DNA of 33,302 nucleotides. Origin: Bacteroidales bacterium. GTDB lineage: Bacteria > Bacteroidota > Bacteroidia > Bacteroidales > UBA3824. The notes beneath the pieces are model-generated. The model saw only the letters and a program-made list of their open reading frames with translations, ran no database searches and was not told the origin of the DNA. Location of the stretch: positions 1 to 33,302 of the forward strand of contig JAGCVU010000073.1 of the NCBI GenBank assembly GCA_017962175.1. Direction: 5' to 3'. The position numbers and the translations under genes are program-made. Shown one piece after another: positions 15,641-24,187 of the stretch (its first letter is position 1; each line of letters opens with the position of its first letter).

Positions 15641-16618
15641 TTAAAACACGCTCTGATCGAGCATTTTGCAAAAACCTGCCACCCATTCATCGTCATCGTT
15701 GAGGCAGGGAACATAATAAAATTCCCCTCCCCCATTGCTCAAAAACAATTGGCGGAGGGTTTTGTTTATCTCCACTGTTGTTTCAAGGCAATCTACTGTA
15801 AACGAGGGAGCTACCACGGCTATCTTCTTAACGCCTTCGGCAGCAAGATTTTGCACCACCTCGTCGGTAAACGGGCTCGACCAATTGTTGTGCATACGGC
15901 TTTGAAAACACGTAACAGCCTTATCGCGCTCAATACCAAGCTGATGACACAATAGACGGGTAGTTTCGTGACATTGCGTTACATAAAGGCTCTGCGCATC
16001 GGGCACTCCGTGGTATGTAAATACAATACGCTCATAATCAACATTGTCGAGATGCCGGCTCATCAACGATTTCATTGTATCTATATATAAAGGTGAGGCG
16101 TAAAACGGCGGCAATATCGAAATGCACGGAAACGATGCCTTACCTCTGAAAAAAGAATATACCTCATCGCTGACATTTACCGTGGTGCTTTCGGCATAAT
16201 GCGGAAACATCGGTACCACCACAAGCTGAGTGTAGCCAAGAGCAAGCACCTCGGCAAGAGTATCCTTTATAAAAGGTGCGCCGGCGGTCATTCCTATAAA
16301 TACATCGGCACGAGAGCCGATAGATAGCTGCACCTTTTGGGCAAAACGGCGTGTGATAGCCAAAAGAGGCATTTCGCCATTATCCAATGGCAGTTGAGCA
16401 TAAAGAGCCGCCGACTTGGGAGCGCGAAACGGTGCTATAATGCAGTTTACCAATATCTTGCGCCCAATAAGATTCATTGTCATAACGTGGCGGTTGTCGA
16501 GCAACTGACGCAGATAACGCCTTACATCGCCCACCTTTGCGCTCTTGGGCGAACCATAGTTGGCAATCAATAGGGCTGTGTCGGAATGACGTTTGCTGTG
16601 GTCGGTGGGTATGTTCAT
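15641..16618 (-). CDS. hemH: Ferrochelatase
   Basis: HemH inserts ferrous iron into protoporphyrin IX, the last step of protohaem synthesis, at the cytoplasmic face of the membrane. The 325-residue product has ALLIANYGSPKS near the N-terminus, VVVPMFPHYAESTT (about 133-146), the catalytic His203 in FTYHGVPD, the QSRMHNNWSSPFTDE region (the QSR...W..P.TDE signature of the family) and the catalytic Glu279 in APSFTVDCLETTVEI. Length is normal. It begins 6 bases after the stop of the protoporphyrinogen oxidase gene, so the two form an operon catalysing consecutive steps. A weak hairpin without a T-tract (15636-15652) overlaps its stop codon. Confidence 0.95.
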   Translation of the reverse strand: MNIPTDHSKRHSDTALLIANYGSPKSAKVGDVRRYLRQLLDNRHVMTMNLIGRKILVNCIIAPFRAPKSAALYAQLPLDNGEMPLLAITRRFAQKVQLSIGSRADVFIGMTAGAPFIKDTLAEVLALGYTQLVVVPMFPHYAESTTVNVSDEVYSFFRGKASFPCISILPPFYASPLYIDTMKSLMSRHLDNVDYERIVFTYHGVPDAQSLYVTQCHETTRLLCHQLGIERDKAVTCFQSRMHNNWSSPFTDEVVQNLAAEGVKKIAVVAPSFTVDCLETTVEINKTLRQLFLSNGGGEFYYVPCLNDDDEWVAGFCKMLDQSVF

Positions 16619-16624
16619 AACTAT

Positions 16625-18025
16625 CTATAATTTAGCTTTTTCGGCAAGGGCAACACCCTGTTTGATACGGTCGCTCATACCTATGCCGCCTATCATATTG
16701 CCGCCGATGATTAATCCAGGAAACTGTTTTTCAATTCTCTCGATAGCGTTGATACGCTGCTCGGTATCCGCCTGATACTGCGGAATAGCATTGCGGTGAC
16801 GCATTATTTTAAACATTTCGGGTTCAAACTCTTTGATATTATAAATTTGCGAAAGTTCCTCAGCCACAATCTTTTTGATTTCGGTATCAGAAAGGTCGAG
16901 ATAATCCAAATGCCTCATTCCGCCCAAAAATACCGACAGCATTGCGCCATCCTTGGGAGCGCGGTTTTTAAAGAGGGTAGACATATACAGCACACCGAGA
17001 ATCTTGCGGTTTTCTTTTTGCGGCACAAGGCAGCCGAAACCATCGAGAGGTGTACCCTGCCATTTTTCAAAACCCAAGGCGCACTCCACCACCGACGAAT
17101 ATTTCAATGCGGAAATCACCTTTTTATCCTCATCGTCTACAAAGGGAAACAAATCAGCAAAAGCGTATGCTCCGGCGGTATTTACCACGCGGCGGCATTT
17201 GATAGTGCTACGTTCGCCGTTTTTTACAAAAGAGATTTCAAATCCACTTTCGGTTTTTGTCACCACAGCCTTTTGCGCCGAAAGGATAAACTTATCCTCT
17301 CCTACCCTATTGTAAATGCCGTAGGCAAGGTTTGAAAGTCCATCGTCGGCAGAGAATGTCTGGCGGGTAACTTTTTTTAAATCAGGATTTTGCTCTTTCT
17401 CTTTTTTCCTTACCTTGCCAATCTTCATAGAGCCTCCTATAAGGCTGCCATAATTTTGCTCAAGGTTGTAGAGTTTTGGAAAAGCATATTTGGTAACAAG
17501 CATACCCGGGTCGCCGGCATATACACCTGATATAAAAGGATTTATAGCATAATCAAGAAAACTCTGCCCCATACGCCTTACCACAAATTGGGCAAGAGTT
17601 TCGTTTGGGTTGGTGCCGCGTTTTCTAAAAGGCTCGCCAAGCAATCGAAGTTTGTCTTTAAAAGTAAACAACTTGGTGGTGATACCCTTGCCCACACCCA
17701 TAGGCATAATATTTGGTTTTCCGCCCTTAATGATAAAGCGTTTTTTGGCGGCAGTGGAAGCCTTTTCGAGAGCATAATCAGCTGTAAGCGATTTTTCGCC
17801 GTGGAGCTGCTCAAAAAGTTTTACAGCCTCGAGCGAGCCAAGCACGCCAGTATTAGGACCTGTTTCGTATACAAAATCACCGCATTTTTGGGTGTGCATC
17901 ACGCCGCCCGGATAGTCGCGGTTGTCGACAACTAAAAAATTTTGATCATTTTGGTTAAGATAAAACGCTGTAGTTAAGCCCGTTATACCCGCACCAATAA
18001 TAACAGTATCTGTAGAATATTCCAT
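16625..18025 (-). CDS. hemG: Protoporphyrinogen oxidase (FAD-dependent, HemY/HemG type)
   Basis: Oxidises protoporphyrinogen IX (or, in some lineages, coproporphyrinogen III) to the porphyrin using FAD. The 466-residue product begins MEYSTDTVIIGAGITGLTTA, a Rossmann FAD-binding motif at about residues 9-20, followed by VDNRDYPGGVMHTQ. The C-terminal FAD contact is LIIGGNMIGGIGMSDRIKQG. Overall pattern and length fit the oxygen-dependent type, whose gene is named hemY or hemG depending on the source. The frame is open 19 codons further upstream, but a TATCTTTG promoter element (18049-18056) lies inside that extension, so the start at 18025 is preferred. Immediately downstream is hemH. Because ferrochelatase accompanies it, the protoporphyrin route is more likely than the coproporphyrin route. 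Confidence 0.92.
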   Translation of the reverse strand: MEYSTDTVIIGAGITGLTTAFYLNQNDQNFLVVDNRDYPGGVMHTQKCGDFVYETGPNTGVLGSLEAVKLFEQLHGEKSLTADYALEKASTAAKKRFIIKGGKPNIMPMGVGKGITTKLFTFKDKLRLLGEPFRKRGTNPNETLAQFVVRRMGQSFLDYAINPFISGVYAGDPGMLVTKYAFPKLYNLEQNYGSLIGGSMKIGKVRKKEKEQNPDLKKVTRQTFSADDGLSNLAYGIYNRVGEDKFILSAQKAVVTKTESGFEISFVKNGERSTIKCRRVVNTAGAYAFADLFPFVDDEDKKVISALKYSSVVECALGFEKWQGTPLDGFGCLVPQKENRKILGVLYMSTLFKNRAPKDGAMLSVFLGGMRHLDYLDLSDTEIKKIVAEELSQIYNIKEFEPEMFKIMRHRNAIPQYQADTEQRINAIERIEKQFPGLIIGGNMIGGIGMSDRIKQGVALAEKAKL

Positions 18026-18048
18026 TACGTCATTTATTTTTTGGTGCG

Positions 18049-18056
18049 CAAAGATA
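18049..18056 (-). promoter_or_regulatory. -7 element (TATCTTTG) of the hemG-hemH operon
   Basis: The minus strand reads TATCTTTG, a full TAnnTTTG match, about 24 bases before the hemG start. The -33 position falls inside the preceding terminator hairpin and is not TTTG. It helps decide the hemG start codon. Confidence 0.5.
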
Positions 18057-18058
18057 AT

Positions 18059-18088
18059 AAAAAAAGGGACGCGGTGAGCCACGTCCCT
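18059..18088 (-). terminator. Rho-independent terminator of the OmpA-like gene
   Basis: On the minus strand AGGGACG (18082-18088) pairs with CGTCCCT (18065-18071), followed by a T-run. It lies 18 bases after the stop codon at 18106 and separates the surface cassettes from the haem operon. Confidence 0.85.
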
Positions 18089-18105
18089 ATATTATAAAAA
18101 CATTA

Positions 18106-19512
18106 TCATTCTGACAATTCCAAAATCTTAAATTCCACACGGCGGTTGCGTTCACGCTCTTCGGGGGTTGCATTATTGTTGAGCGGACGAGATTCGCCAT
18201 AGCCCACAACCGAAAGACGCGATGCTGCCACACCTTGTTTAATCAAATAGTTGGCAACAGTTTGCGCACGACGTTTTGAAAGATTAAGATTATACGAATC
18301 GGCTCCCATATTATCGGTATGTGCCGACACTTCAAGTTTTTTTACATCGGGATTTTCTTTCATAAACACTACCACGGTATCCATAATAGTATTGTCCTTG
18401 GTGTTGGCAAGGCGGGCGCTACCCGAAGCAAAAAGGATAGGAGCACCAATAGGATCGCCAATTTTTTTGCGGCGCAATTGTTCCGACATATCAAGAGCGT
18501 TGCTTACAAATGTGTAACTTGTAGGCATTAGGTTCATACCAAAATCGTCGTTTTTGCGGTTGATAGATTTATCTTCAACGGGAGGCTCAATAATTTCGAG
18601 AGATTCGTTGATATAAGGAGCTTCGATAAACACATCCACGATTTCGGGAGTGGGCACGGGCAATACTTTTGGCGAAAGTTTAATACGAATACCCACCGAA
18701 GCAGTAACGTTGACCAATTTTACTGCGCTGCAATACGCTGTTTGGGTAACGCCCACATAAGATTCTTCCTCCTCGTTGTACAAACGGTCGTAATTAGCAT
18801 TTTTGATATCGCTAAAACGATAAGCACCGCTAACGCCCATACTAAGGTCGATTTTTTTGTTGATGGCATAATAAGCACGCACCTCGCCGCCAACGCCAAA
18901 GGTTATGCTTTTAAAATCAGGCGTTCCCGAAAAACCCGAATATGAAGAAAGATGGTGCTGTGGCACATCCTTTACATAGGTATCTTTGGTATAATAATAT
19001 GAAGCCTCTACGCCCACATCGCCCGACATATTTTTGTATTTTTTGGCAGCAATGGGCGAAACTATAGCCGAAACTCCGCCGCCCACTACCCATTTGGGAT
19101 TGAGCTGATATTTATAATATACGCCAATGGGAATATCTATGGCAGAGAGAGTTACTTTTTCTTCAACATCGCGATACGCTGTATGAAAATTGCGTTCTTT
19201 ATGTTCGGTAAGAATATTTGGGTCGATGCCTTCCTGTTCTTCTGAATTGTATGAAAGTGACGATTTAGCCGAAAAAGTGTTGTAGCCCACGCCAATGCCT
19301 ATGCCCCAATTTGGGTTAAAAAAGTAGCGATAGCCAAACTGAGCGCCAAAGCCCGTGCCCATTTTTTTAGAGCCATAGCCGTCGGTAGTGTACGAAATAT
19401 TGTGCAAACCTCCACCAAGGTCGAAAATAAGATAGTGCCTTGTGGTATCTTGCGCCGAAACGCTTATGGCGCACATCAAAGCCAGAGCTGCTGTGATAGT
19501 TTTCTTAAACAT
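18106..19512 (-). CDS. Outer-membrane beta-barrel protein with OmpA-like domain
   Basis: A 468-residue outer-membrane protein. It has a signal peptide (about 1-20, ending SVSAQ), a beta-barrel of about 280 residues (LIFDLGGGLHNISY, GYRYFFNPNWGIGIGVGYN, IDIPIGVYYKYQLN), a linker rich in Pro/Glu (about 300-350), and a C-terminal OmpA-like domain that binds peptidoglycan (about 355-468; ILFASGSARL, then HTDNMGADSYNLNLSKRRA, then VVGYGESRPL and NRRVEF). The domain's Asp and Arg ligands for diaminopimelate are in that motif. The barrel is a close paralogue of the protein at 22876-23703, which lacks the OmpA domain. It lies 15 bases after a T9SS-secreted protein gene and should be co-transcribed with it, suggesting that it partners or anchors that protein. 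Confidence 0.92.
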   Translation of the reverse strand: MFKKTITAALALMCAISVSAQDTTRHYLIFDLGGGLHNISYTTDGYGSKKMGTGFGAQFGYRYFFNPNWGIGIGVGYNTFSAKSSLSYNSEEQEGIDPNILTEHKERNFHTAYRDVEEKVTLSAIDIPIGVYYKYQLNPKWVVGGGVSAIVSPIAAKKYKNMSGDVGVEASYYYTKDTYVKDVPQHHLSSYSGFSGTPDFKSITFGVGGEVRAYYAINKKIDLSMGVSGAYRFSDIKNANYDRLYNEEEESYVGVTQTAYCSAVKLVNVTASVGIRIKLSPKVLPVPTPEIVDVFIEAPYINESLEIIEPPVEDKSINRKNDDFGMNLMPTSYTFVSNALDMSEQLRRKKIGDPIGAPILFASGSARLANTKDNTIMDTVVVFMKENPDVKKLEVSAHTDNMGADSYNLNLSKRRAQTVANYLIKQGVAASRLSVVGYGESRPLNNNATPEERERNRRVEFKILELSE

Positions 19513-19521
19513 ATATACTAA

Positions 19522-19990
19522 GGTTAATTATTTGACAATTATTTTAAATCCTTTTTTATCATCGCCGCTAATAAGCGAGCCCGAATAGATGCCTGTGGGC
19601 AACGAAACCGATGTTTGTTTCTCCACGTTTGAAATCTTCTTTACCAATGTGCCGTTGGCGGTGAATATTACAATATCGTAAGATTGCTCCGAATCGTAAT
19701 CCAAGATTTCAAGAGTGAAAAGTTCGTTTTGTTTAGCAGGATTGGGATAAACCTTTACGCTGGGGTTGAGGTTCTTAGCTGTAGACAACCATCTAACAGG
19801 ACACGACATTATATCCTCGCCATTGCCCGAAAGTTTTACAGAGTAACTTTTGTTGTAATCAAACTTGTCGACGTAATACTGCTCATTAGCACCCTGAATG
19901 GGTTCGCCATCTCTGTACCATTGATAAGCTGAATAAACGCCACTGTGATTGTCGGCTATAAGCATATCGGTGTAGAGTTGCACGGCAGCA
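19522..19990. repeat. Long direct repeat, copy 1 (3' end of the 1079-residue gene)
   Basis: This segment is closely similar at the base level to 23716-24187. It covers the last roughly 150 codons of the two T9SS-cargo genes (an Ig-like segment and the sorting domain) plus the gap to the barrel gene. Over the final 82 residues I count about 7 differences by eye. Confidence 0.85.
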
Positions 19991-22767
19991 TTATGAACGT
20001 TGTTGACGGTGAGAGTGATGGGATATGGGTCGGAATCAGGAACACCCTCGGGATTGTTTTCAAGATCAAAATTGCCAATGAATACCAATTCAGCATCGTA
20101 AACGCCGGTAGGTATATTGGGAACATTATTGATAAAGAGAGTGTCATCATCGGTTATACGATCAGCAATCACATACTCATCGTTGTTGATGTGAAGTTCA
20201 AAACCAATAACATTGTCGTTGCCGTAGGTTATTTTGTATGGCAACGCAATAGTAGATTCTTTGCCATTGCAAAATAATTCAAGACGCTCAGGATCGGGAT
20301 ACGATGCCTTGTTGGCTACTTCGGCGGTAATGCGTTTTTTATAATTTGCCTTGTAAATGCGGTTGCAACGGGCTGTATCAGTGGAAAAAGCAACAGATTT
20401 TACAATCTTATCTTTAGAGTAATCAATATTAAGACTATCAGACCAACCAATAAAAGCATAACCTTTACGAGCTTCCGGTTCACTTAGAGTTATTACTTTG
20501 GATACATTATTCTCAAAAAAAGATATGTCCTTATTGGAAGGATAGTAAAATGAATCACGAAAAGCAATACCGTTATCGTCAACACATTTAAAAGTATACG
20601 GCAGAGTGGTAAGGAAACCGGGGTTGTCTTTGCGGTCGATACGGAAATAGGTTTTGTCGCTATAATGCTCTTCATCGCATAGAGTACCATTGCCGCCTCT
20701 GAGGGTATCACAACCCGGAAACAAATAATCACCAAAAAAAGTCCAATCTTTATCTTGATCTTCGTGCTCTACCAAAATGGTTTCCAATTTGCTACAGTTA
20801 TACACAAAACCTTCCAAATCACACTCATTCAGTTTAAAGTTTGATCCCAATTTAATTACTCTTAAATTGCTACAGTGACCAAACATAAACGACATAGATT
20901 GTCCAATTCCGGTGTTGAATGAGCTTAAATCAAGTTCGGTAAGTGCATAACAGTCATAAAACATCGATCTAAACTCTTCAACACTCTCAGTAGAAAAAGT
21001 TTCACCAAATGTAACTTTTGAAAGTTTCTCACAATCTTGAAACATAGAGCTCATTTGATCCACTTTTGAGGTAGTAAAGCTACTTAAATCAACACTTACA
21101 AGATTTTTACAATTCCAAAACATATTTCCCATATTAAGCAAAGACTCATCAGTAATGAGGTTTTTAAAATCAATTCCAGTTATCTTCTCGAAATTCTCAA
21201 ACCAACTGAAACAAGATTTAGGTCTGTAGTTTCTAAATGATGTATGGAAAATAACAGTGTCAATATTTTCTGGATGGTTGTAGGGTTCAGCCCATTCAGG
21301 AGGTAAAAAATAATCTTCTGGAACCTTCCACGCATTTTCATCAGGCATATACCCATCGTATTTAAACGTTAGAGTTGTGCCATCGGCAGAGCGTTCGGCG
21401 TAAGCGGTAATAGGTTTATGAACTACAAACTCCTTTACCTCATTGCCAGAACCATTGACAAGATAGCCGTCGTCGTTAAAATATTGATCAATTGAAGTTT
21501 CTATTTCCTTTCCGTTGGCATCATAGGTTATTTCGTAGATATTACGGTTGGCTGCCAATCCAAATGTGGCACCCCCATAACTGCGAACTGCAGGGATATT
21601 TTCACTCTTAAATCTGCCGCTTCTTATAAAAATATCACCAGGATTATTAATCTCAAAAACACAATAAGTATCATCATTAGTGTACCTACCACCATCAATA
21701 ACAAAGTTTCCAGACTCTCCTGTATAAAAATACGCATTGATGTCGGTGTTGTAATTATCGCCTTCTATTGTTATGGTACTATTAGAATAAATAGTAGAAA
21801 ACTTATACATACCACCTTTCATTTGTTTGCCGTGAGATTTAAGATCGATAGTTAGATCAATGTCATAACCAGGAATAATTTCGTCTGTATAATCTTCATC
21901 ATCAACGATACAATCGTTTATCAGTGTGATTTTAATATTGTCATAAGAATCATAGTAAGCTACTTCAGATTCAAAAAAATCCAATGCCGCTTGAATAGAG
22001 GAAAAATTCTCATCTATAGAACCATTATCATCGTCAGCTCTAGTATAAGGATATGTTATATTAAAAGGACGAATGTCTTTCACATAAAAACCTTTGGGAA
22101 GTATAAATTCATTTTTTGTATTATATGTTTCAAGAACAACCTCATCGTTTTCGTCGAAGCCCTTGTAATCGGATTTGATTAGTTTGTTGCCGGGATTATT
22201 GTTTAAAATAGTACCGGAGAATCGGCCACTTTCGATTTGGACATATGACTCTTTCCCCGATGTAGTAGGGGCATCTACCGAAATACAAGGTTTACCTGAA
22301 ACACCAGAATAACTACCTCCATTAATTGTGAGTTCAGATTGTTGCTCCTGATTGGTTTTTACTGAGAAAGTACCATTAATGTAAGTTTTAGAATTGTCAC
22401 CTTTTATGGTAAGAGTGCCACCATCAATGGTAAAATTCACGTTAACTTGCATTTCATATCCTCTCAAATTTAACGTATATTTATAAGGTTTATTAATTGT
22501 TATATTAACAGGTGTACCATCAGAGTTTTTATAATCGGCAAGTAGATTAATAGTAACGAATCTCACCCAATCATCATCATCTTCATCATCTGGATCTTCG
22601 ATACCATAAAGATTATCTTCACTAAACGCATCTTCTAATGTGGCTACTGTGGGCTTTTGTAGCGTACCCCAGATATCTGTATAACAAATTTCAAAATGTT
22701 CAGTTTGTGCAAATGCAACTATCGACCACAATGAAAGGAAGAAAATCAAGAAAAACTTTTTTTTCAT
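19528..22767 (-). CDS. T9SS-secreted BspA-like surface protein, 1079 residues
   Basis: A large secreted protein. The signal peptide ends near IVAFAQ (residue 21). Two related modules follow (about 40-215 and 255-440), each with parallel beta-helix-like repeats (ITINKPYKYTLNLRG, FTIDGGTLTIKGDNSKTYIN; IDLTIDLKSHGKQM, STITIEGDNYNTDINAYF). Then come BspA/DUF285-type leucine-rich repeats (about 540-690; LLNMGNMFWNCKNLVSVDLS, VDQMSSMFQDCEKL, SMFYDCYALTELDLSSFNT), an InlB-like segment (GYAFIGWSDSL), an Ig-like region containing YQWYRDGEPIQGANEQYY, and a type A T9SS sorting domain (last 80 residues; VKVYPNPAKQNELFTLEILD to GFKIIVK). The sorting domain directs export through the type IX system and, in known cases, attachment to A-type lipopolysaccharide. 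First gene of the cassette with the OmpA-barrel gene. Confidence 0.9.
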   Translation of the reverse strand: MKKKFFLIFFLSLWSIVAFAQTEHFEICYTDIWGTLQKPTVATLEDAFSEDNLYGIEDPDDEDDDDWVRFVTINLLADYKNSDGTPVNITINKPYKYTLNLRGYEMQVNVNFTIDGGTLTIKGDNSKTYINGTFSVKTNQEQQSELTINGGSYSGVSGKPCISVDAPTTSGKESYVQIESGRFSGTILNNNPGNKLIKSDYKGFDENDEVVLETYNTKNEFILPKGFYVKDIRPFNITYPYTRADDDNGSIDENFSSIQAALDFFESEVAYYDSYDNIKITLINDCIVDDEDYTDEIIPGYDIDLTIDLKSHGKQMKGGMYKFSTIYSNSTITIEGDNYNTDINAYFYTGESGNFVIDGGRYTNDDTYCVFEINNPGDIFIRSGRFKSENIPAVRSYGGATFGLAANRNIYEITYDANGKEIETSIDQYFNDDGYLVNGSGNEVKEFVVHKPITAYAERSADGTTLTFKYDGYMPDENAWKVPEDYFLPPEWAEPYNHPENIDTVIFHTSFRNYRPKSCFSWFENFEKITGIDFKNLITDESLLNMGNMFWNCKNLVSVDLSSFTTSKVDQMSSMFQDCEKLSKVTFGETFSTESVEEFRSMFYDCYALTELDLSSFNTGIGQSMSFMFGHCSNLRVIKLGSNFKLNECDLEGFVYNCSKLETILVEHEDQDKDWTFFGDYLFPGCDTLRGGNGTLCDEEHYSDKTYFRIDRKDNPGFLTTLPYTFKCVDDNGIAFRDSFYYPSNKDISFFENNVSKVITLSEPEARKGYAFIGWSDSLNIDYSKDKIVKSVAFSTDTARCNRIYKANYKKRITAEVANKASYPDPERLELFCNGKESTIALPYKITYGNDNVIGFELHINNDEYVIADRITDDDTLFINNVPNIPTGVYDAELVFIGNFDLENNPEGVPDSDPYPITLTVNNVHNAAVQLYTDMLIADNHSGVYSAYQWYRDGEPIQGANEQYYVDKFDYNKSYSVKLSGNGEDIMSCPVRWLSTAKNLNPSVKVYPNPAKQNELFTLEILDYDSEQSYDIVIFTANGTLVKKISNVEKQTSVSLPTGIYSGSLISGDDKKGFKIIVK

Positions 22768-22795
22768 AAATCACCTAGATTTAAATAGTTAAATA

Positions 22796-22868
22796 TTAAG
22801 TTGACTATGCCGTCCGCATACTACGAACGATGAGGCAAAGGTATGGAGAATTTTTGAAAATCCACAAA
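22796..22868 (-). promoter_or_regulatory. Promoter and leader of cassette A
   Basis: On the minus strand TTTG (22865-22868), 21 bases and TACCTTTG (22836-22843) form a promoter; the start codon at 22767 gives a leader of about 63 bases. The stretch 22796-22861 is 60/66 identical to 26543-26608 upstream of the other cassette, by eye. The -33 element starts within 12 bases of the barrel gene that precedes it. Confidence 0.7.
22811..22829 (-). other. 5'-leader stem-loop, cassette A
   Basis: The minus-strand RNA CGUUCGUAGUAUGCGGACG folds into an 8-pair stem (with two G-U pairs in the middle) and a 3-base loop. It would begin about two bases after the predicted transcription start, so it is a 5'-terminal hairpin. 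The matching leader of cassette B keeps the fold despite base changes. Confidence 0.5.
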
Positions 22869-22875
22869 CAATCGC

Positions 22876-23703
22876 CTAAAACAAATGATAACGTATACCT
22901 ACTGTGCCGGTGAAACTTATCAATTTAACTCCACTGCACAATGAGGTTTGGGTTATGCCTACATATTCGTGGGTGTCTGGATTGAAGAGTTTTTCGAGTT
23001 TTTGGTTTTGAATGTCGCTAAAGCGGTATACGCCGCCGATGCCAATGCTGAGGTCTATTTTGTCGTTGAGGGCATAATAGGCTTTACATTCGCCGCCAAT
23101 GCCTATCGAAACGCTCTTAAAATCGGGTGTGCCGTCAAAATCGGAATATGTGCTAAGATTGTGCTGCGGCAAATCGGTCATAACTACATTGTAATATGGC
23201 AATTCGGCACTTACATTTACTATGCCGGCTTTGGATTCAAACTTTTTGCCGGCAAGGATGGATACTACAAGGTTGACACCTGCATTCAAACTCCATTTGT
23301 CGTTGATTGCATAGTTGTAGTACGCTCCAATGGGAATGTCAATGGTGGATGCTTTGACTTTTTCTTCCACGCTGTTGTATTCGGTTAAATAGTTGCGTTC
23401 CTTATGCTCGGTAAGGATGGTGGGGTCGGTGCCGTTTTGCTCGTTTTGATTGAATGTAAGGGTGGCTTTGCCCGACAAGGTATTAAAACCTACGCCTATG
23501 CCCGCGCCCCAATTGTCGTTGAAAAAGTAACGGTAGCCTATTTGTGTGGCTATACCTGCGCCTACTTTTTTGGTGCCGTTGCTGCCCGGGTCGAATGATA
23601 CATTGTTGATACCTCCGCCAAAGTCGAAGGTGATATATTGCTGTGCTGATATGGTGGTGGCAAGCATCAAAAGTGCTGCTGCCGAAATAAGTTTCTTAAT
23701 CAT
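22876..23703 (-). CDS. Outer-membrane beta-barrel protein (paralogue without OmpA domain)
   Basis: A 275-residue outer-membrane protein: signal peptide (about 1-20, ending TISAQ) and a barrel that matches residues 1-300 of the protein at 18106-19512 along its whole length (ITFDFGGGINNVSFD, GYRYFFNDNWGAGIGVGFNT, ILTEHKERNYLTEYNSVEEK, GTPDFKSVSIGIGGECKAYY, YRFSDIQN). It ends GIRYHLF, with the C-terminal Phe typical of barrel-assembly signals, so the protein is complete and not a truncated OmpA fusion. It is 18 bases after the 930-residue T9SS-cargo gene. No terminator follows: the promoter of the next cassette starts within 12 bases. Likely the outer-membrane partner of the upstream secreted protein; it is not of the PorP/SprF family as far as I can tell. 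Confidence 0.85.
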   Translation of the reverse strand: MIKKLISAAALLMLATTISAQQYITFDFGGGINNVSFDPGSNGTKKVGAGIATQIGYRYFFNDNWGAGIGVGFNTLSGKATLTFNQNEQNGTDPTILTEHKERNYLTEYNSVEEKVKASTIDIPIGAYYNYAINDKWSLNAGVNLVVSILAGKKFESKAGIVNVSAELPYYNVVMTDLPQHNLSTYSDFDGTPDFKSVSIGIGGECKAYYALNDKIDLSIGIGGVYRFSDIQNQKLEKLFNPDTHEYVGITQTSLCSGVKLISFTGTVGIRYHLF

Positions 23704-23715
23704 AATAGTTTAACG

Positions 23716-24187
23716 GGTTAATTATTTAACAATAAGTTTAAAGCCTTTTTTATCATCGCCGCTAATAAGCGAACCTGAATAGATGCCTGCAGGCAACGAT
23801 ACAGATGTTTGTTTCTCCACGTTTGAAATCTTCTTTACCAATGTGCCGTTGGCGGTAAAGATTACAATGTCGTAATTTTGGGTTTCATCAAAATCCAAGA
23901 TTTCAAGAGTGAAAAGTTCGTTTTGTTTTGCAGGGTTGGGATAAACCTTTACGCTGGGGTTGAGCACCTTAGCTGTAGACAACCATTTAACAGGGCACGA
24001 CATTATTTTTCCGCCATCGCCCGAAAGTTCTACTGAGTAACTTTTGGTGTAATCAAACTTGGGTTCGGTGTAATACTGCAATGTAGCTCCTGCAAGAGGT
24101 TCGCCATCCTTGTACCATTGGAAAGCATTGTAAATACCTTCGTGATTGTCGGCTATAAGCACATCGGTGTAGAGTTGCACGGCAGCA
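23716..24187. repeat. Long direct repeat, copy 2 (3' end of the 930-residue gene)
   Basis: Counterpart of 19522-19990, 4194-4197 bases away. Similarity is much higher than in the N-terminal parts of the two genes, which suggests gene conversion or recent duplication of the C-terminal segment. Confidence 0.85.

Noticed and set aside
15636..15652. AGCGT/ACGCT hairpin between the convergent TPR gene and hemH
   Set aside because: Five-pair stem, 7-base loop and no T-tract; it overlaps stop codons and may be chance.
16796..17335. 179-codon plus-strand frame opposite the protoporphyrinogen oxidase
   Set aside because: Antisense shadow; the product has no family features.
18106..23703. Barrel proteins as PorP/SprF family members
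   Set aside because: Gene order suggests it, but I see no PorP/SprF signature; the sequences look like general OmpA-type barrels, so I did not use that name.
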